Shown here: in pieces, positions 50,938 through 58,700 of the stretch | Layout: the number at the start of each line of letters is the position of its first letter | How positions within the stretch are numbered: the first letter of the stretch is position 1 | Assembly (NCBI GenBank): GCA_017415515.1 | Contig: JAFQGI010000004.1 | Coordinates: 1-64,000 of the forward strand | DNA: 64,000 nucleotides | Source: Clostridia bacterium | Lineage (GTDB): Bacteria > Bacillota > Clostridia > Oscillospirales > Acutalibacteraceae | Direction: 5' to 3' | Made by a program: the position numbers and the translations under genes | The notes under the pieces: generated by a model | Database searches by the model: none | Seen by the model: the letters and a program-made list of their open reading frames with translations, nothing else | What the model was told of the DNA's origin: nothing

Positions 50938-51831
50938 TCAATGGTGATGGTGGTGCTCGTGGTGGTGCTCCCGCTCCTCCAACAGTTCGCACTGTGGCTG
51001 TCCGCAGACCTCGCCCGGCTCCTCAATCTCCACTGTCACGTGGGTGATACCCATCCCGCCCAGCGCCTCCCGCACCAACCCCTTGACGGCGGCAGGCGCC
51101 AGATCGGAGACCACGTGCAGACTGGCGGCGTGGGTATAGCCGTCGATGGAGCGGATATGGATATGGTGGGCGTCGCTGATGCCATCGATCACTTCTACGC
51201 GTTGCCGTATGGCTTCCACAGAGAATCCTTCCGGCACTTTTTCGAGGAAGATGTCCACCGCCGTCCGCAAATGTCCGATGGCGTGGATAAAGATGTACAC
51301 CGCCACCGCGATGGAGACCAAGGGATCGAGGATGGTCCAGTCGGTGAAGCGCATCACCACCGCACCCACCAGCACCACCACCCAAGTCAGCACGTCCTCC
51401 AGCATGTGCAGGTTCACCGCTTTTTGGTTGAGGGATTCTCCCTCCCGCGTCACAAAGGCGGCGGTGAGATTCACCGCCACCCCCACCACCGCAAAGAGGA
51501 TCATCCCGTCGTAGTGGATGGGGATGGGATTCATCAGCCGCCCGATGGCGCTGACCACCACCCCCACCGACCCCAACAGCAATATGCCGCAGGTGAACAC
51601 ACTCCCCAGAACCGAAAAACGGGTGTAGCCGTAGGTGTAGGTGCCGTCGGGTTGTCGCTTGCTTTTGCTCTCCAAAAACCAGGACACGCCGATGCCTGCC
51701 GCATCCCCCAGATCGTGCACCGCGTCGGACAGAATGGCGACGCTGCCGGTCAGCAACCCGCCGAAAAACTCAAACACGGAAAACCCTAAGTTGAGCAAAA
51801 ACGCGATCCATATGTTTCGTTCAATTTTCAT
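50938..51831 (-). CDS. Cation diffusion facilitator (CzcD-like metal exporter)
   Basis: A 297-residue CDF transporter exporting zinc or similar divalent metals against protons. Six spans are visible. Metal-site residues are in LSDAVHDLGDA (TM2) and NLHMLEDVLTW (TM5), and the C-terminal cytoplasmic domain contains SDAHHIHIRSIDGYTHAASLHV. The protein ends in a run HHHEHHHHH, a likely metal-buffering tail. It is transcribed away from a TetR gene, which probably controls it. Confidence 0.92.
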   Translation of the reverse strand: MKIERNIWIAFLLNLGFSVFEFFGGLLTGSVAILSDAVHDLGDAAGIGVSWFLESKSKRQPDGTYTYGYTRFSVLGSVFTCGILLLGSVGVVVSAIGRLMNPIPIHYDGMILFAVVGVAVNLTAAFVTREGESLNQKAVNLHMLEDVLTWVVVLVGAVVMRFTDWTILDPLVSIAVAVYIFIHAIGHLRTAVDIFLEKVPEGFSVEAIRQRVEVIDGISDAHHIHIRSIDGYTHAASLHVVSDLAPAAVKGLVREALGGMGITHVTVEIEEPGEVCGQPQCELLEEREHHHEHHHHH

Positions 51832-51844
51832 AGTTTCACCTCCC

Positions 51845-51873
51845 TTGACTTGCGGACAAGTTTACGGTATACT
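51845..51873 (+). promoter_or_regulatory. Promoter of the TetR gene with adjacent palindrome
   Basis: TTGACT (51845-51850) and TATACT (51868-51873), 17-bp spacer. Downstream at 51886-51898 is a perfect palindrome GAACAA-C-TTGTTC, and CGGACAAGT at 51853 is nearly the inverse of ACTTGTTCCG at 51891. These are good operator candidates for autoregulation and control of the divergent exporter. Confidence 0.65.
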
Positions 51874-51999
51874 GTATTTGATAGCGAACAACTTGTTCCG
51901 TAATCAGTATATGCCCTATGGGGCACCTTGACCATAACCAAATACCGCCGCCGTGTTCTTTACGGAACAAAAGCGGCAAATTGTAGGGTGGAGGATTGT

Positions 52000-52551
52000 A
52001 TGGACAGACGACAAAAAAAGACTCGTGAGGCGATCTTTCGCGCTTTCACGAGCCTGCTTTCCAAGAAAAATTACCATCAGATCACGGTGCAGGAGATCCT
52101 CGACGAGGCAGATGTCGGACGCACCACATTCTACGCTCATTTTGAGACTAAGGAATACTTGCTCCGCGACCTCTGCGCCGACTTGTTCGGCCACGTCACC
52201 GCCACCGCCTTGGGACAGGCCTCCTGCGCTTGCGGCGGAGCCGAGGACTCGGTGTTTCTCCACCTCCTCCGTCACCTGCGGCAAAACGACAGGGGTGTGC
52301 TTGACTTGCTTTCTTCCGAAAACGATGGGCTGTTCCTCGACTATTTTCGTGGAGAGGTCTCCTGCTTGGTGGAGGGGGTCTATGGCCACCGCCTGACCGC
52401 CGATCTGCCCCGGGATTACCTCGTTCAGCACATCGCCGCCACCTTTGTGCAGACGGTGCGCTGGTGGCTGGCGGGGGAGTGCACCCGCACCCCCGAGGAG
52501 GTAACCGCCTGCTTCTTGGCGGTGACCGAGCCGTTACTGATTGCTGTTTGA
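52000..52551 (+). CDS. TetR-family transcriptional regulator
   Basis: A 183-residue TetR protein. The N-terminal HTH is clear (TREAIFRAFTSLLSKKNYHQITVQEILDEADVGRTTFYAHFETKEYLL); the C-terminal ligand domain is of the DUF/TetR_C_33-like type ending in VRWWLAGECTRTPEEV. ATG at 52000 follows GGTGGAGG. The likely target is the divergent CDF exporter gene; the inducer is unknown. Confidence 0.88.
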   Translation: MDRRQKKTREAIFRAFTSLLSKKNYHQITVQEILDEADVGRTTFYAHFETKEYLLRDLCADLFGHVTATALGQASCACGGAEDSVFLHLLRHLRQNDRGVLDLLSSENDGLFLDYFRGEVSCLVEGVYGHRLTADLPRDYLVQHIAATFVQTVRWWLAGECTRTPEEVTACFLAVTEPLLIAV

Positions 52552-52575
52552 CAAAACAAAAAAGAGTGCTATAAT
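52548..52575 (+). promoter_or_regulatory. Promoter of the Cys4-array gene
   Basis: TTGACA (52548-52553) and TATAAT (52570-52575), 16-bp spacer. The -35 box overlaps the TetR stop codon. Confidence 0.8.
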
Positions 52576-52616
52576 ACCAGTGATTATCGACGTGTGTCGA
52601 AAAGGAGGAATGGAAA

Positions 52617-54359
52617 ATGAAAACGTGTTCGTCTTGTGGTATGGAACTGCCGGAGGGCGCTTCTTTCTGCGGTCATTGCGGCGGCTCTGCCGTGGAGGTG
52701 GCCGATGCGGCACCGGTTGCCGTTGTGGCGGAGGAGACCCCCGTTAAGAAAAAAGCGCCTAAGAAGTGGTTGCTGATTCTCATCGCTGTTTTGGCGGCGT
52801 TGGGTGTGGTGGCGACGGTTGGTTTCCTGACCAACTGGTTTGGTCTGGTGTCCCCCTTACACGGTCTGGGCAAGGCATTTATGAAAACGGCTCAGGCCGA
52901 AAATGCCACCATTCAATTTCGTGTGAAACGCACCGATGACGACGGCGACACGTACAAGGAAAAAGCCACCTATAAGCTGGTGCTGAATGAGGACAAGAAC
53001 AAGGTCACCTATCTGCAAGAAAGCGAAGGCAGAACCGTTTTGTATGACGGTGGCGATCGGTATTATTATTACGAGCCCGAAGGGGACGACCGCGGCTATG
53101 CGTCTATCTACGAGGGTGAAGGCAACGATAAGGATTTCTTTGACAACTATAATGACATTGTCAAAGATGGTAAAATCGATTGGACCGAGCTGGTGAAAAA
53201 GGCCGAATTGGGTGAATACATCAACGAAAGCAAGATTGACGATTTCGTTGAGACGGTCTATAAAGAGTGCCTGAGCGACAAGGAGTGGCTGCAAGATAAT
53301 CTTGGCTTCGAGAAGGACGGCAAGACCTACGTCTTCAACCTGGAAATCGACGAATTGGGTGAGTCGATCATCGAGCTATGTGACGATTCCAAAGCGTTTA
53401 AAAAGGATGCCAAACAAGGCATTGAGGACGCCATCGAGTCCCTGGTGGAGGAAGCGGAGGATTACGGTGTATCCGTCAAGGTGTCCATCACGGTGAAGAA
53501 AGGGTATATTTCCAACATCAACGTGGCCGCCAAGAACGAAGACGGCTATAAGATGGAGTACGATCTCTCCATCACCAACGTTAACAAGACCGAAATTACC
53601 TCCAAAGAGATCAGCAGAGTGAAGAACAACGTGCGTGACTGGATCGAGGAGAACGCCTGTGACCGTTGCGGCGAGGACATCGGCGATTACGAGCATAACG
53701 GCGAGATGCTCTGCTGGGAATGCTATTACACCTGCGAAAGCTGCGGCGGCGATAACTGGAGCGACTACGAGCGTGACGGCATGCGTGTGTGCTACGACTG
53801 CCGCTATGTGTGTGAAGAGTGCAATGACCCCTGCGGTAACACGTACAGCCTAAACGGCCTGGATGTGTGCGAAGATTGTTACTACACCTGTGACAACTGC
53901 GGTGAAGTGTCCGATTGGTCTTTGAACACCTTTAATGGGAAGCGCTGGTGCGACGATTGTTACAACAAGTGTTCCTCCTGCGGCAACTCCTCCGCCTCTT
54001 ACACCCGCGACGATAAGCGCTTGTGCTACAATTGCTATTACAAATGCTCTTCCTGCGGCAACTCCTCGGCTTATTACGAGCGTGACGGCAAGCCGGTCTG
54101 CTATGATTGCCGTTATGTTTGTGAAAAGTGCGGCGATGTGTGCGGCAATTTGTATTATGTAAACGGCAAAGATATTTGCGAAGAGTGCTATTACACCTGC
54201 GACAAGTGCGGTGAAGTATCCAGCTGGTCGTTGAACAACGATAACGGAAAGCGCTTGTGCGACGATTGCTACTATGAGTGCGCTTATTGCGGCAGCCACG
54301 ACGCCTATTACGAGGAGGACGGCAAGCGCATTTGTTGGGATTGCTATTACGATTGGTAA
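52617..54359 (+). CDS. Membrane protein with zinc ribbon and nine extracytoplasmic Cys4 repeats
   Basis: A 580-residue protein of unknown function. An N-terminal zinc ribbon (CSSCGMELPEG ... CGHCGG, residues 4-22) is followed by a basic stretch and one span (about 50-72). Residues about 85-345 form a charged outside domain. From about 348 to the end come nine tandem units of C-x2-C-x(10-17)-C-x2-C followed by YY/RY, each about 25-28 residues. They resemble minimal LIM-like fingers. Units 2-5 and 6-9 match one another as a block (YERDG, NG-D-CE, W-LN, C-SCGNSS), so a four-unit block was duplicated. AGGAGG precedes the ATG. Confidence 0.8.
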   Translation: MKTCSSCGMELPEGASFCGHCGGSAVEVADAAPVAVVAEETPVKKKAPKKWLLILIAVLAALGVVATVGFLTNWFGLVSPLHGLGKAFMKTAQAENATIQFRVKRTDDDGDTYKEKATYKLVLNEDKNKVTYLQESEGRTVLYDGGDRYYYYEPEGDDRGYASIYEGEGNDKDFFDNYNDIVKDGKIDWTELVKKAELGEYINESKIDDFVETVYKECLSDKEWLQDNLGFEKDGKTYVFNLEIDELGESIIELCDDSKAFKKDAKQGIEDAIESLVEEAEDYGVSVKVSITVKKGYISNINVAAKNEDGYKMEYDLSITNVNKTEITSKEISRVKNNVRDWIEENACDRCGEDIGDYEHNGEMLCWECYYTCESCGGDNWSDYERDGMRVCYDCRYVCEECNDPCGNTYSLNGLDVCEDCYYTCDNCGEVSDWSLNTFNGKRWCDDCYNKCSSCGNSSASYTRDDKRLCYNCYYKCSSCGNSSAYYERDGKPVCYDCRYVCEKCGDVCGNLYYVNGKDICEECYYTCDKCGEVSSWSLNNDNGKRLCDDCYYECAYCGSHDAYYEEDGKRICWDCYYDW

Positions 54360-54371
54360 TCATCCGCATAT

Positions 54372-54403
54372 AAAAAAGGACACCCGAGAGGGTGTCCTTT
54401 TTT
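54372..54403. terminator. Bidirectional terminator
   Basis: AAAAAAGGACACCC pairs with GGGTGTCCTTTTTT. It serves both the Cys4-array gene and the converging thymidine kinase gene. Confidence 0.9.
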
Positions 54404-54404
54404 G

Positions 54405-55010
54405 TTACTTTCCTTCTTTGATGCGATTTTGCCAGCAGCCCCAGCACATGCCTTCGTATTTGTCGTTGCCGCCGATCTCGATCTGGTCGCCCTCGGTGAC
54501 CACCTTGCCGTTTTGCAGGCGGGCGTTGACGATGGCCTTTTTGCCGCAGCGGCAAACGGATTTGATCTCGGTGATGCTGTCCGCGATCTCAAACAGCCGC
54601 TTAGAGCCTTCGAAAAGCTGGGTGAGGAAATCCGACCGCAGACCGAAGCACAGCACAGGGGTGTCGCAGTATTCGGCGATATATTTCATCTGATCCACCT
54701 GGGCGGCGGTGAGGAATTGGCACTCGTCGCAGATGATGACGTCGATGTGGTTTTGGGCGTTCAGCGTCATAAAGCGGGCGTGGATATCCTCGTCGCGGCG
54801 CACCACGTCCGCCACGGCGGAAAGGCCGATGCGGCTCTTGACTACCGTCACCCGCACCCCGTTTTCGTCGGTGTAGTCGTCCCGGTTGTCCAAGTCCGGC
54901 TTGATGAGCCAGACATGGTTGCCCTTTTCTTCGTAGTTAAAGCGGGTCATGAGGGCGTTGGCGGTTTTGGAGGAGGCCATGGCCCCGAATTTAAAGTACA
55001 GTTTCGACAT
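54405..55010 (-). CDS. tdk: Thymidine kinase (type II)
   Basis: A 201-residue thymidine kinase salvaging thymidine to dTMP. The P-loop reads KFGAMASSKTANAL, the catalytic acid is in DVIICDECQFL, the lasso region follows, and zinc cysteines are in SVCRCGKKA and GMCWGCWQ. The frame extends upstream, but a promoter lies there and ATG 55010 matches the family start. Confidence 0.93.
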   Translation of the reverse strand: MSKLYFKFGAMASSKTANALMTRFNYEEKGNHVWLIKPDLDNRDDYTDENGVRVTVVKSRIGLSAVADVVRRDEDIHARFMTLNAQNHIDVIICDECQFLTAAQVDQMKYIAEYCDTPVLCFGLRSDFLTQLFEGSKRLFEIADSITEIKSVCRCGKKAIVNARLQNGKVVTEGDQIEIGGNDKYEGMCWGCWQNRIKEGK

Positions 55011-55050
55011 GTTGCACGCTCCGTTGTTGTGATGATGGTGTTCGCAATCC

Positions 55051-55079
55051 ATTATACCAATCTTCGACAGAAAAAGCAA
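55051..55079 (-). promoter_or_regulatory. Promoter of tdk
   Basis: On the minus strand TTGCTT and TATAAT with a 17-bp spacer, 41 bp before the ATG. Confidence 0.65.
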
Positions 55080-55126
55080 GGAAATCCCGCCACGGGAAAT
55101 AAAATCGAGCAAATTGGAAAAAAGAC

Positions 55127-55156
55127 TTGACTTTATGGGGAGATATGAGGTATACT
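55127..55156 (+). promoter_or_regulatory. Promoter of tRNA-fMet
   Basis: TTGACT (55127-55132) and TATACT (55151-55156), 18-bp spacer, 27 bp before the tRNA. Confidence 0.75.
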
Positions 55157-55183
55157 ATACAAGCGCTGAGACGCACCACATAT

Positions 55184-55258
<75 letters not shown>

Positions 55259-55262
55259 AAAT

Positions 55263-55378
55263 GAAAACACAGGAGTTCCGTTGGAACTCCTGTGTTTTTT
55301 GCTTTTTAGGACCCGACGCCAATCAACGCCAAACATCGTCTGACGCCAGTTTTGACGCCAAGTCCGACGCCGATTGAT
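55263..55378. repeat. att-like direct repeat copy A with tRNA terminator
   Basis: Starts with GAAAACACAGGAGTTC, whose stem-loop (to 55300) is the tRNA terminator, and continues with five GACGCC words ending CGACGCCGATTGAT. The same order is found at 57041-57141. Repeated short words next to a tRNA and an integrase gene suggest arm-type integrase sites. Confidence 0.6.
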
Positions 55379-55504
55379 ACCGCTTAATGAAGAGAAAGCA
55401 AGAGCCATAGTAAAAAATCAATTAAAATGATATAGAAAAACTTTCCGGTTTATGCTACAATATTTTTAATGAAACATCCACGAGCAACTAGGAGGCGTTT
55501 ATGT

Positions 55505-56893
55505 ATGACACAAACAAATCGGAAATTTTTGGGAATAAATACCAATTTTGATTCGCTCCATTATCCTGGTTTTACTGATATGCCTTTTAAAACAGCTATC
55601 TCTTTTATGGATTATGATGCTATTGTAATTGACTCCTCGCATCTAGCATATGAGTATCCTGCAGATTATCAAGGTACATATAGTGGAAAACGGTTAATAC
55701 ACAAAGAAGATTCCGCTAAAATGAGAATGGATTTTTCGAGAACCCATGAGCAGATTGTTGAAGTTCTAAAGCAAGGGAAAAATGTGTTTGTTTTGATGGG
55801 AAAAAATGAAAACTGTTTTATCTACACAGGGAAAACCGAGTATAGTGGAACTGGGAAAAATGCTCGCGGTACAAACATTGTTAGTGAGTATAATGTGTTT
55901 TCATTTTTACCAATAGAAATAGCACCAACCATGGTTAGTGGAGATAATTTTAATATTGTTTGCCAACCACCCTACTCCACATTTTTTCAAATTACCAAAG
56001 ACATAACATATTATAGCGCCTATTTTAAAGCACCTCAAAAATCTACACTATTGACTATTCCTAACAGTGACAAAGCAATCTCTGCTGTTTATGAATACGA
56101 AAATGGCAAAATTATTCTTTTGCCATATCCGTATGATAAGGAAGACTTCGATACTGCAACAGAGTGGAAAAAAGCCGGAAAAAAGTATCTTGACGCTTTG
56201 TTTGAACTAGATTATGCTTTGTCATCACAAGCTGACTCCTATATTGCACCATTGTGGTCTGATAATATAAAAATTCTCAACGAACAGGATGAAGAAGCAA
56301 AGCTTGACAAGGATATACAAGCATTGCGAAAAATTGAGGGCAAGATAAATAAGCGTAAACAGCAAATTGAAACGATAAAAAAAAGAAAAATATTGCTTAC
56401 TGCTAGCGGTACACCTTTGGAAGAAATCGTCAAAAACACTTTGTCGGAGATTGGGTTTACTCTGCATCAATGCGAAGTCGGCCGGAGTGATATTATTGCA
56501 ACATACCACGATGTTGATATTGTTGCTGAAATCAAAGGAGTTTCAAAAAGTGCAGCAGAAAAACATGCGGCGCAGCTTGAAAAATGGGTTTCCCAATTTG
56601 TTGAAGAACACGAACACTCCCCAAAAGCAATGCTGATAGTCAATGGCTATTGCGATACGCCCCTAACGGAACGTACAGAAGCCGTATTTCCAGATCAAAT
56701 GCTTCGATATTGTACGGCTCGTGAACATGTTTTAATCACTACAACACAACTACTGTGTTTATACATTGAAATCAAGAACAACCCTAGCTGTGCAGAAGAG
56801 CGAATCAAAGAACTGTTGTCGTGTGTTGGCAAGTACCAACGATATAGCGATTATCAAAGTTATTTAACAATAATCGAAACAGATAACGTTTAA
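55505..56893 (+). CDS. Predicted PD-(D/E)XK-type nuclease protein, candidate defence gene
   Basis: A 462-residue, AT-rich protein I do not recognise as a whole. Residues 1-250 look like a Rossmann or amidotransferase-like alpha/beta region (AIVIDSSHLAYEY, VFVLMGKNE, KIILLPYPYD). A charged helix at about 265-298 follows. The C-terminal ~160 residues match a PD-(D/E)XK nuclease pattern: GTPLEEIVKNTLSEIGF, then Asp338-Ile-Val-Ala-Glu342-Ile-Lys344, then helices and a strand KAMLIVNGY. It would cut DNA if the match is right. ATG 55505 lies nine bases after AGGAGG; the 12-codon upstream extension has no site. A TACAAT at 55456 is a possible -10. It stands alone between att-like repeats. Confidence 0.6.
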   Translation: MTQTNRKFLGINTNFDSLHYPGFTDMPFKTAISFMDYDAIVIDSSHLAYEYPADYQGTYSGKRLIHKEDSAKMRMDFSRTHEQIVEVLKQGKNVFVLMGKNENCFIYTGKTEYSGTGKNARGTNIVSEYNVFSFLPIEIAPTMVSGDNFNIVCQPPYSTFFQITKDITYYSAYFKAPQKSTLLTIPNSDKAISAVYEYENGKIILLPYPYDKEDFDTATEWKKAGKKYLDALFELDYALSSQADSYIAPLWSDNIKILNEQDEEAKLDKDIQALRKIEGKINKRKQQIETIKKRKILLTASGTPLEEIVKNTLSEIGFTLHQCEVGRSDIIATYHDVDIVAEIKGVSKSAAEKHAAQLEKWVSQFVEEHEHSPKAMLIVNGYCDTPLTERTEAVFPDQMLRYCTAREHVLITTTQLLCLYIEIKNNPSCAEERIKELLSCVGKYQRYSDYQSYLTIIETDNV

Positions 56894-57040
56894 TAGCTAA
56901 TAACTGTTATTCCAAAACAGCCCTCTCCCCCTCGCCACCTCACCCCAATTCCTCAACCACCGTTGCTACTGTCGTTTTTTCGTTCTTGGGCGGCGGGTAG
57001 CAAAAACATCGGCAAAGCAAGTCCCATCTCCTAACAAATT

Positions 57041-57141
57041 GAAAACACAGGAGTTCTTTATGAGCTCTTGTGTTTTTTGTTTTTGAGGACGCGATGCCAA
57101 TAACTTTATGGCGTTCGACGTCAGGTGCGACGCCGATTGAT
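57041..57141. repeat. att-like direct repeat copy B
   Basis: Matches copy A in order: GAAAACACAGGAGTTC, a TTGTGTTTTTTG stem-loop end, GAGGACGCGATGCCAAT and CGACGCCGATTGAT. About 1.78 kb separates the copies, with only the nuclease gene between. The rest of the 56894-57212 gap has no coding frame. Confidence 0.6.
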
Positions 57142-57212
57142 GTCGAACTCTGTCACAAAAGATGATGTAGTTGCGTTATCAAATATGTAACAGTAATCTT
57201 TATGACTGTCGC

Positions 57213-57241
57213 TTGACAGAACATTTGTTCTGTGTTATAAT
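57213..57241 (+). promoter_or_regulatory. Promoter of the CBASS operon with LexA-type operator
   Basis: Perfect TTGACA (57213-57218) and TATAAT (57236-57241), 17-bp spacer. The spacer carries a perfect 18-bp palindrome ACAGAACATTTGTTCTGT (57216-57233). Its centre GAAC-ATTT-GTTC has the GAAC-N4-GTTC spacing of Firmicutes LexA/DinR boxes. A bound repressor would block the -35/-10 region directly. Confidence 0.75.
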
Positions 57242-57346
57242 GTTATAACAAATCTAATTACGATGAAATCGCTCAGATCAGGTCGATGATGATTCAAATA
57301 TACACGGTTACTCTGCCGAAAGATATATGAGAAAGGAATATAACGA

Positions 57347-57721
57347 TTGAGAGAAATATTTAGCTTCATCTTTGATAAATTCACAAATCCGTTAACCCTC
57401 CCTATTGAGCCATTTAAGGAATGGATTATCTTAGGATTTATCGGCCTACTTGCATATGCTGCTTCTTTTCGTATTGTCGGAGATATGTACAAGGATGGAA
57501 GCATCAACGGTAGTTTTCTGGGAAGTCTCTTCCATTGGGGAATTCGTCTTTTGATTTTTGTGCTAATATGGTTTGCTGTGTATTGGGTAATTGCTATTGC
57601 TCAATGGATACTAGTACATTGGATGCTAACGCTAAGCATCCTCGGCGGAGCGATAGCATTATTTTTGGTTACACTCTTTATCATTCGTTACGCTAATCCC
57701 AAAAACCAAAAACAACAATAA
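57347..57721 (+). CDS. 124-residue triple-span membrane protein in the CBASS transcript
   Basis: A small hydrophobic protein with three predicted spans (about 24-44, 62-86, 88-113), an amphipathic N-terminal segment and a Lys/Gln-rich cytoplasmic tail. I do not recognise a family. The start is TTG, ten bases after GAAAGGA, so the ribosome site decides it. It is the first gene after the palindromic promoter and lies 83 bp before the nucleotidyltransferase gene without a terminator. It may be an accessory membrane component, a second effector or an inhibitor. Clearly lower in GC than host genes. Confidence 0.65.
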   Translation: MREIFSFIFDKFTNPLTLPIEPFKEWIILGFIGLLAYAASFRIVGDMYKDGSINGSFLGSLFHWGIRLLIFVLIWFAVYWVIAIAQWILVHWMLTLSILGGAIALFLVTLFIIRYANPKNQKQQ

Positions 57722-57804
57722 TCCAGAAAATGATATAGAATCATGATACCCCAAAAGGCATCACCCATGGGCGTGTGTATCGTTTTCGCCAAGGAGGAAA
57801 TCGA

Positions 57805-58695
57805 ATGAAATACAGCGAAGATCAACTTAAAAACTGGTGCCTTCCACCTAGCGCGTCTGAACAAGAAAAAGCTGAAAACGCTATAAATATGATAAAAAGC
57901 GCCATTCACAGCGATCCTACTTTGAAATTGTGGGATATAGAAATTTTCGTGCAAGGCTCTTATGCTAATAACACTAACGTAAAATCAAGCAGTGACGTTG
58001 ATGTGTGCATCATGCTGAAGAGCGTCTTTGCCACAGAGTATCCCCCTGGCTTAGGAAGAAGCGACTATGGTTTTGTCGAAGGGACTATTACCTATGCCGA
58101 GTACAAGAATGCTGTTCTAAAGGCACTTATTGCAAAGTTTGGTCAAGAAAATATTCGCATTGGCAACAAATCTATTAAGATTAAATCTAACACATATCAC
58201 GTAGAAGCGGATGCTGTTGTAGCCTTGATGCTTAAAAACTATGCTCTCATTAACAGCAGAAATCCCGATCGGTATGTTGAGGGCATCCGTCTTTTCTCCT
58301 CTTCCGGAGAAGCCGTTTCTAACTACCCCAAAGATCACATATCTAACGGCCATTCCAAAAACAACGCAACTAATTATGCCTACAAAAAATTAGTAAGGAT
58401 TTTCAAGCACATCAGAAATGATATGGTGTCCGACGGTGTGATCAATGGTGATGTGATTACATCGTTTTTGGCAGAATGCCTGATTTGGAATGTTCCCAAC
58501 GATGTTATTACGAAATATACTACATGGACTGGAAGACTCAAAGGAGCTATTGCTTATTTACACACAGCTATTCAAGACGGGAAGCACACAGAATGGGGCG
58601 AAGTTAGTAAACGCTTATATCTTTTTAAAGATCGGAAATGGACGGATGTAGATGCGAAAAGTTTTCTATTGAAGATGTGGGAATATGTGGGGTGA
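57805..58695 (+). CDS. CBASS cGAS/DncV-like nucleotidyltransferase (CD-NTase)
   Basis: A 296-residue CD-NTase that should make a cyclic nucleotide messenger on phage infection. The nucleotidyltransferase signature is FVQGSYANNTNVKSSSDVDV, with Gly51-Ser52-Tyr53 and metal ligands Asp64 and Asp66. The third acid is Asp136 in HVEADAVVAL. A helical C-terminal half holds NYPKDHISNGHSKNNATNYAYKKLVRIFK. The signature resembles clade E enzymes, but clade and product cannot be fixed by eye. AAGGAGG at 57791 sets the start, ten codons after the first in-frame Met. It is followed by a Cap15-like effector 5 bp downstream. Confidence 0.87.
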   Translation: MKYSEDQLKNWCLPPSASEQEKAENAINMIKSAIHSDPTLKLWDIEIFVQGSYANNTNVKSSSDVDVCIMLKSVFATEYPPGLGRSDYGFVEGTITYAEYKNAVLKALIAKFGQENIRIGNKSIKIKSNTYHVEADAVVALMLKNYALINSRNPDRYVEGIRLFSSSGEAVSNYPKDHISNGHSKNNATNYAYKKLVRIFKHIRNDMVSDGVINGDVITSFLAECLIWNVPNDVITKYTTWTGRLKGAIAYLHTAIQDGKHTEWGEVSKRLYLFKDRKWTDVDAKSFLLKMWEYVG

Positions 58696-58700
58696 GACCA

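Noticed and set aside
51886..51898. Second LexA box (GAACAACTTGTTC)
   Set aside because: The half-sites are separated by five bases, not four, and the position next to a TetR gene makes a TetR operator more likely.
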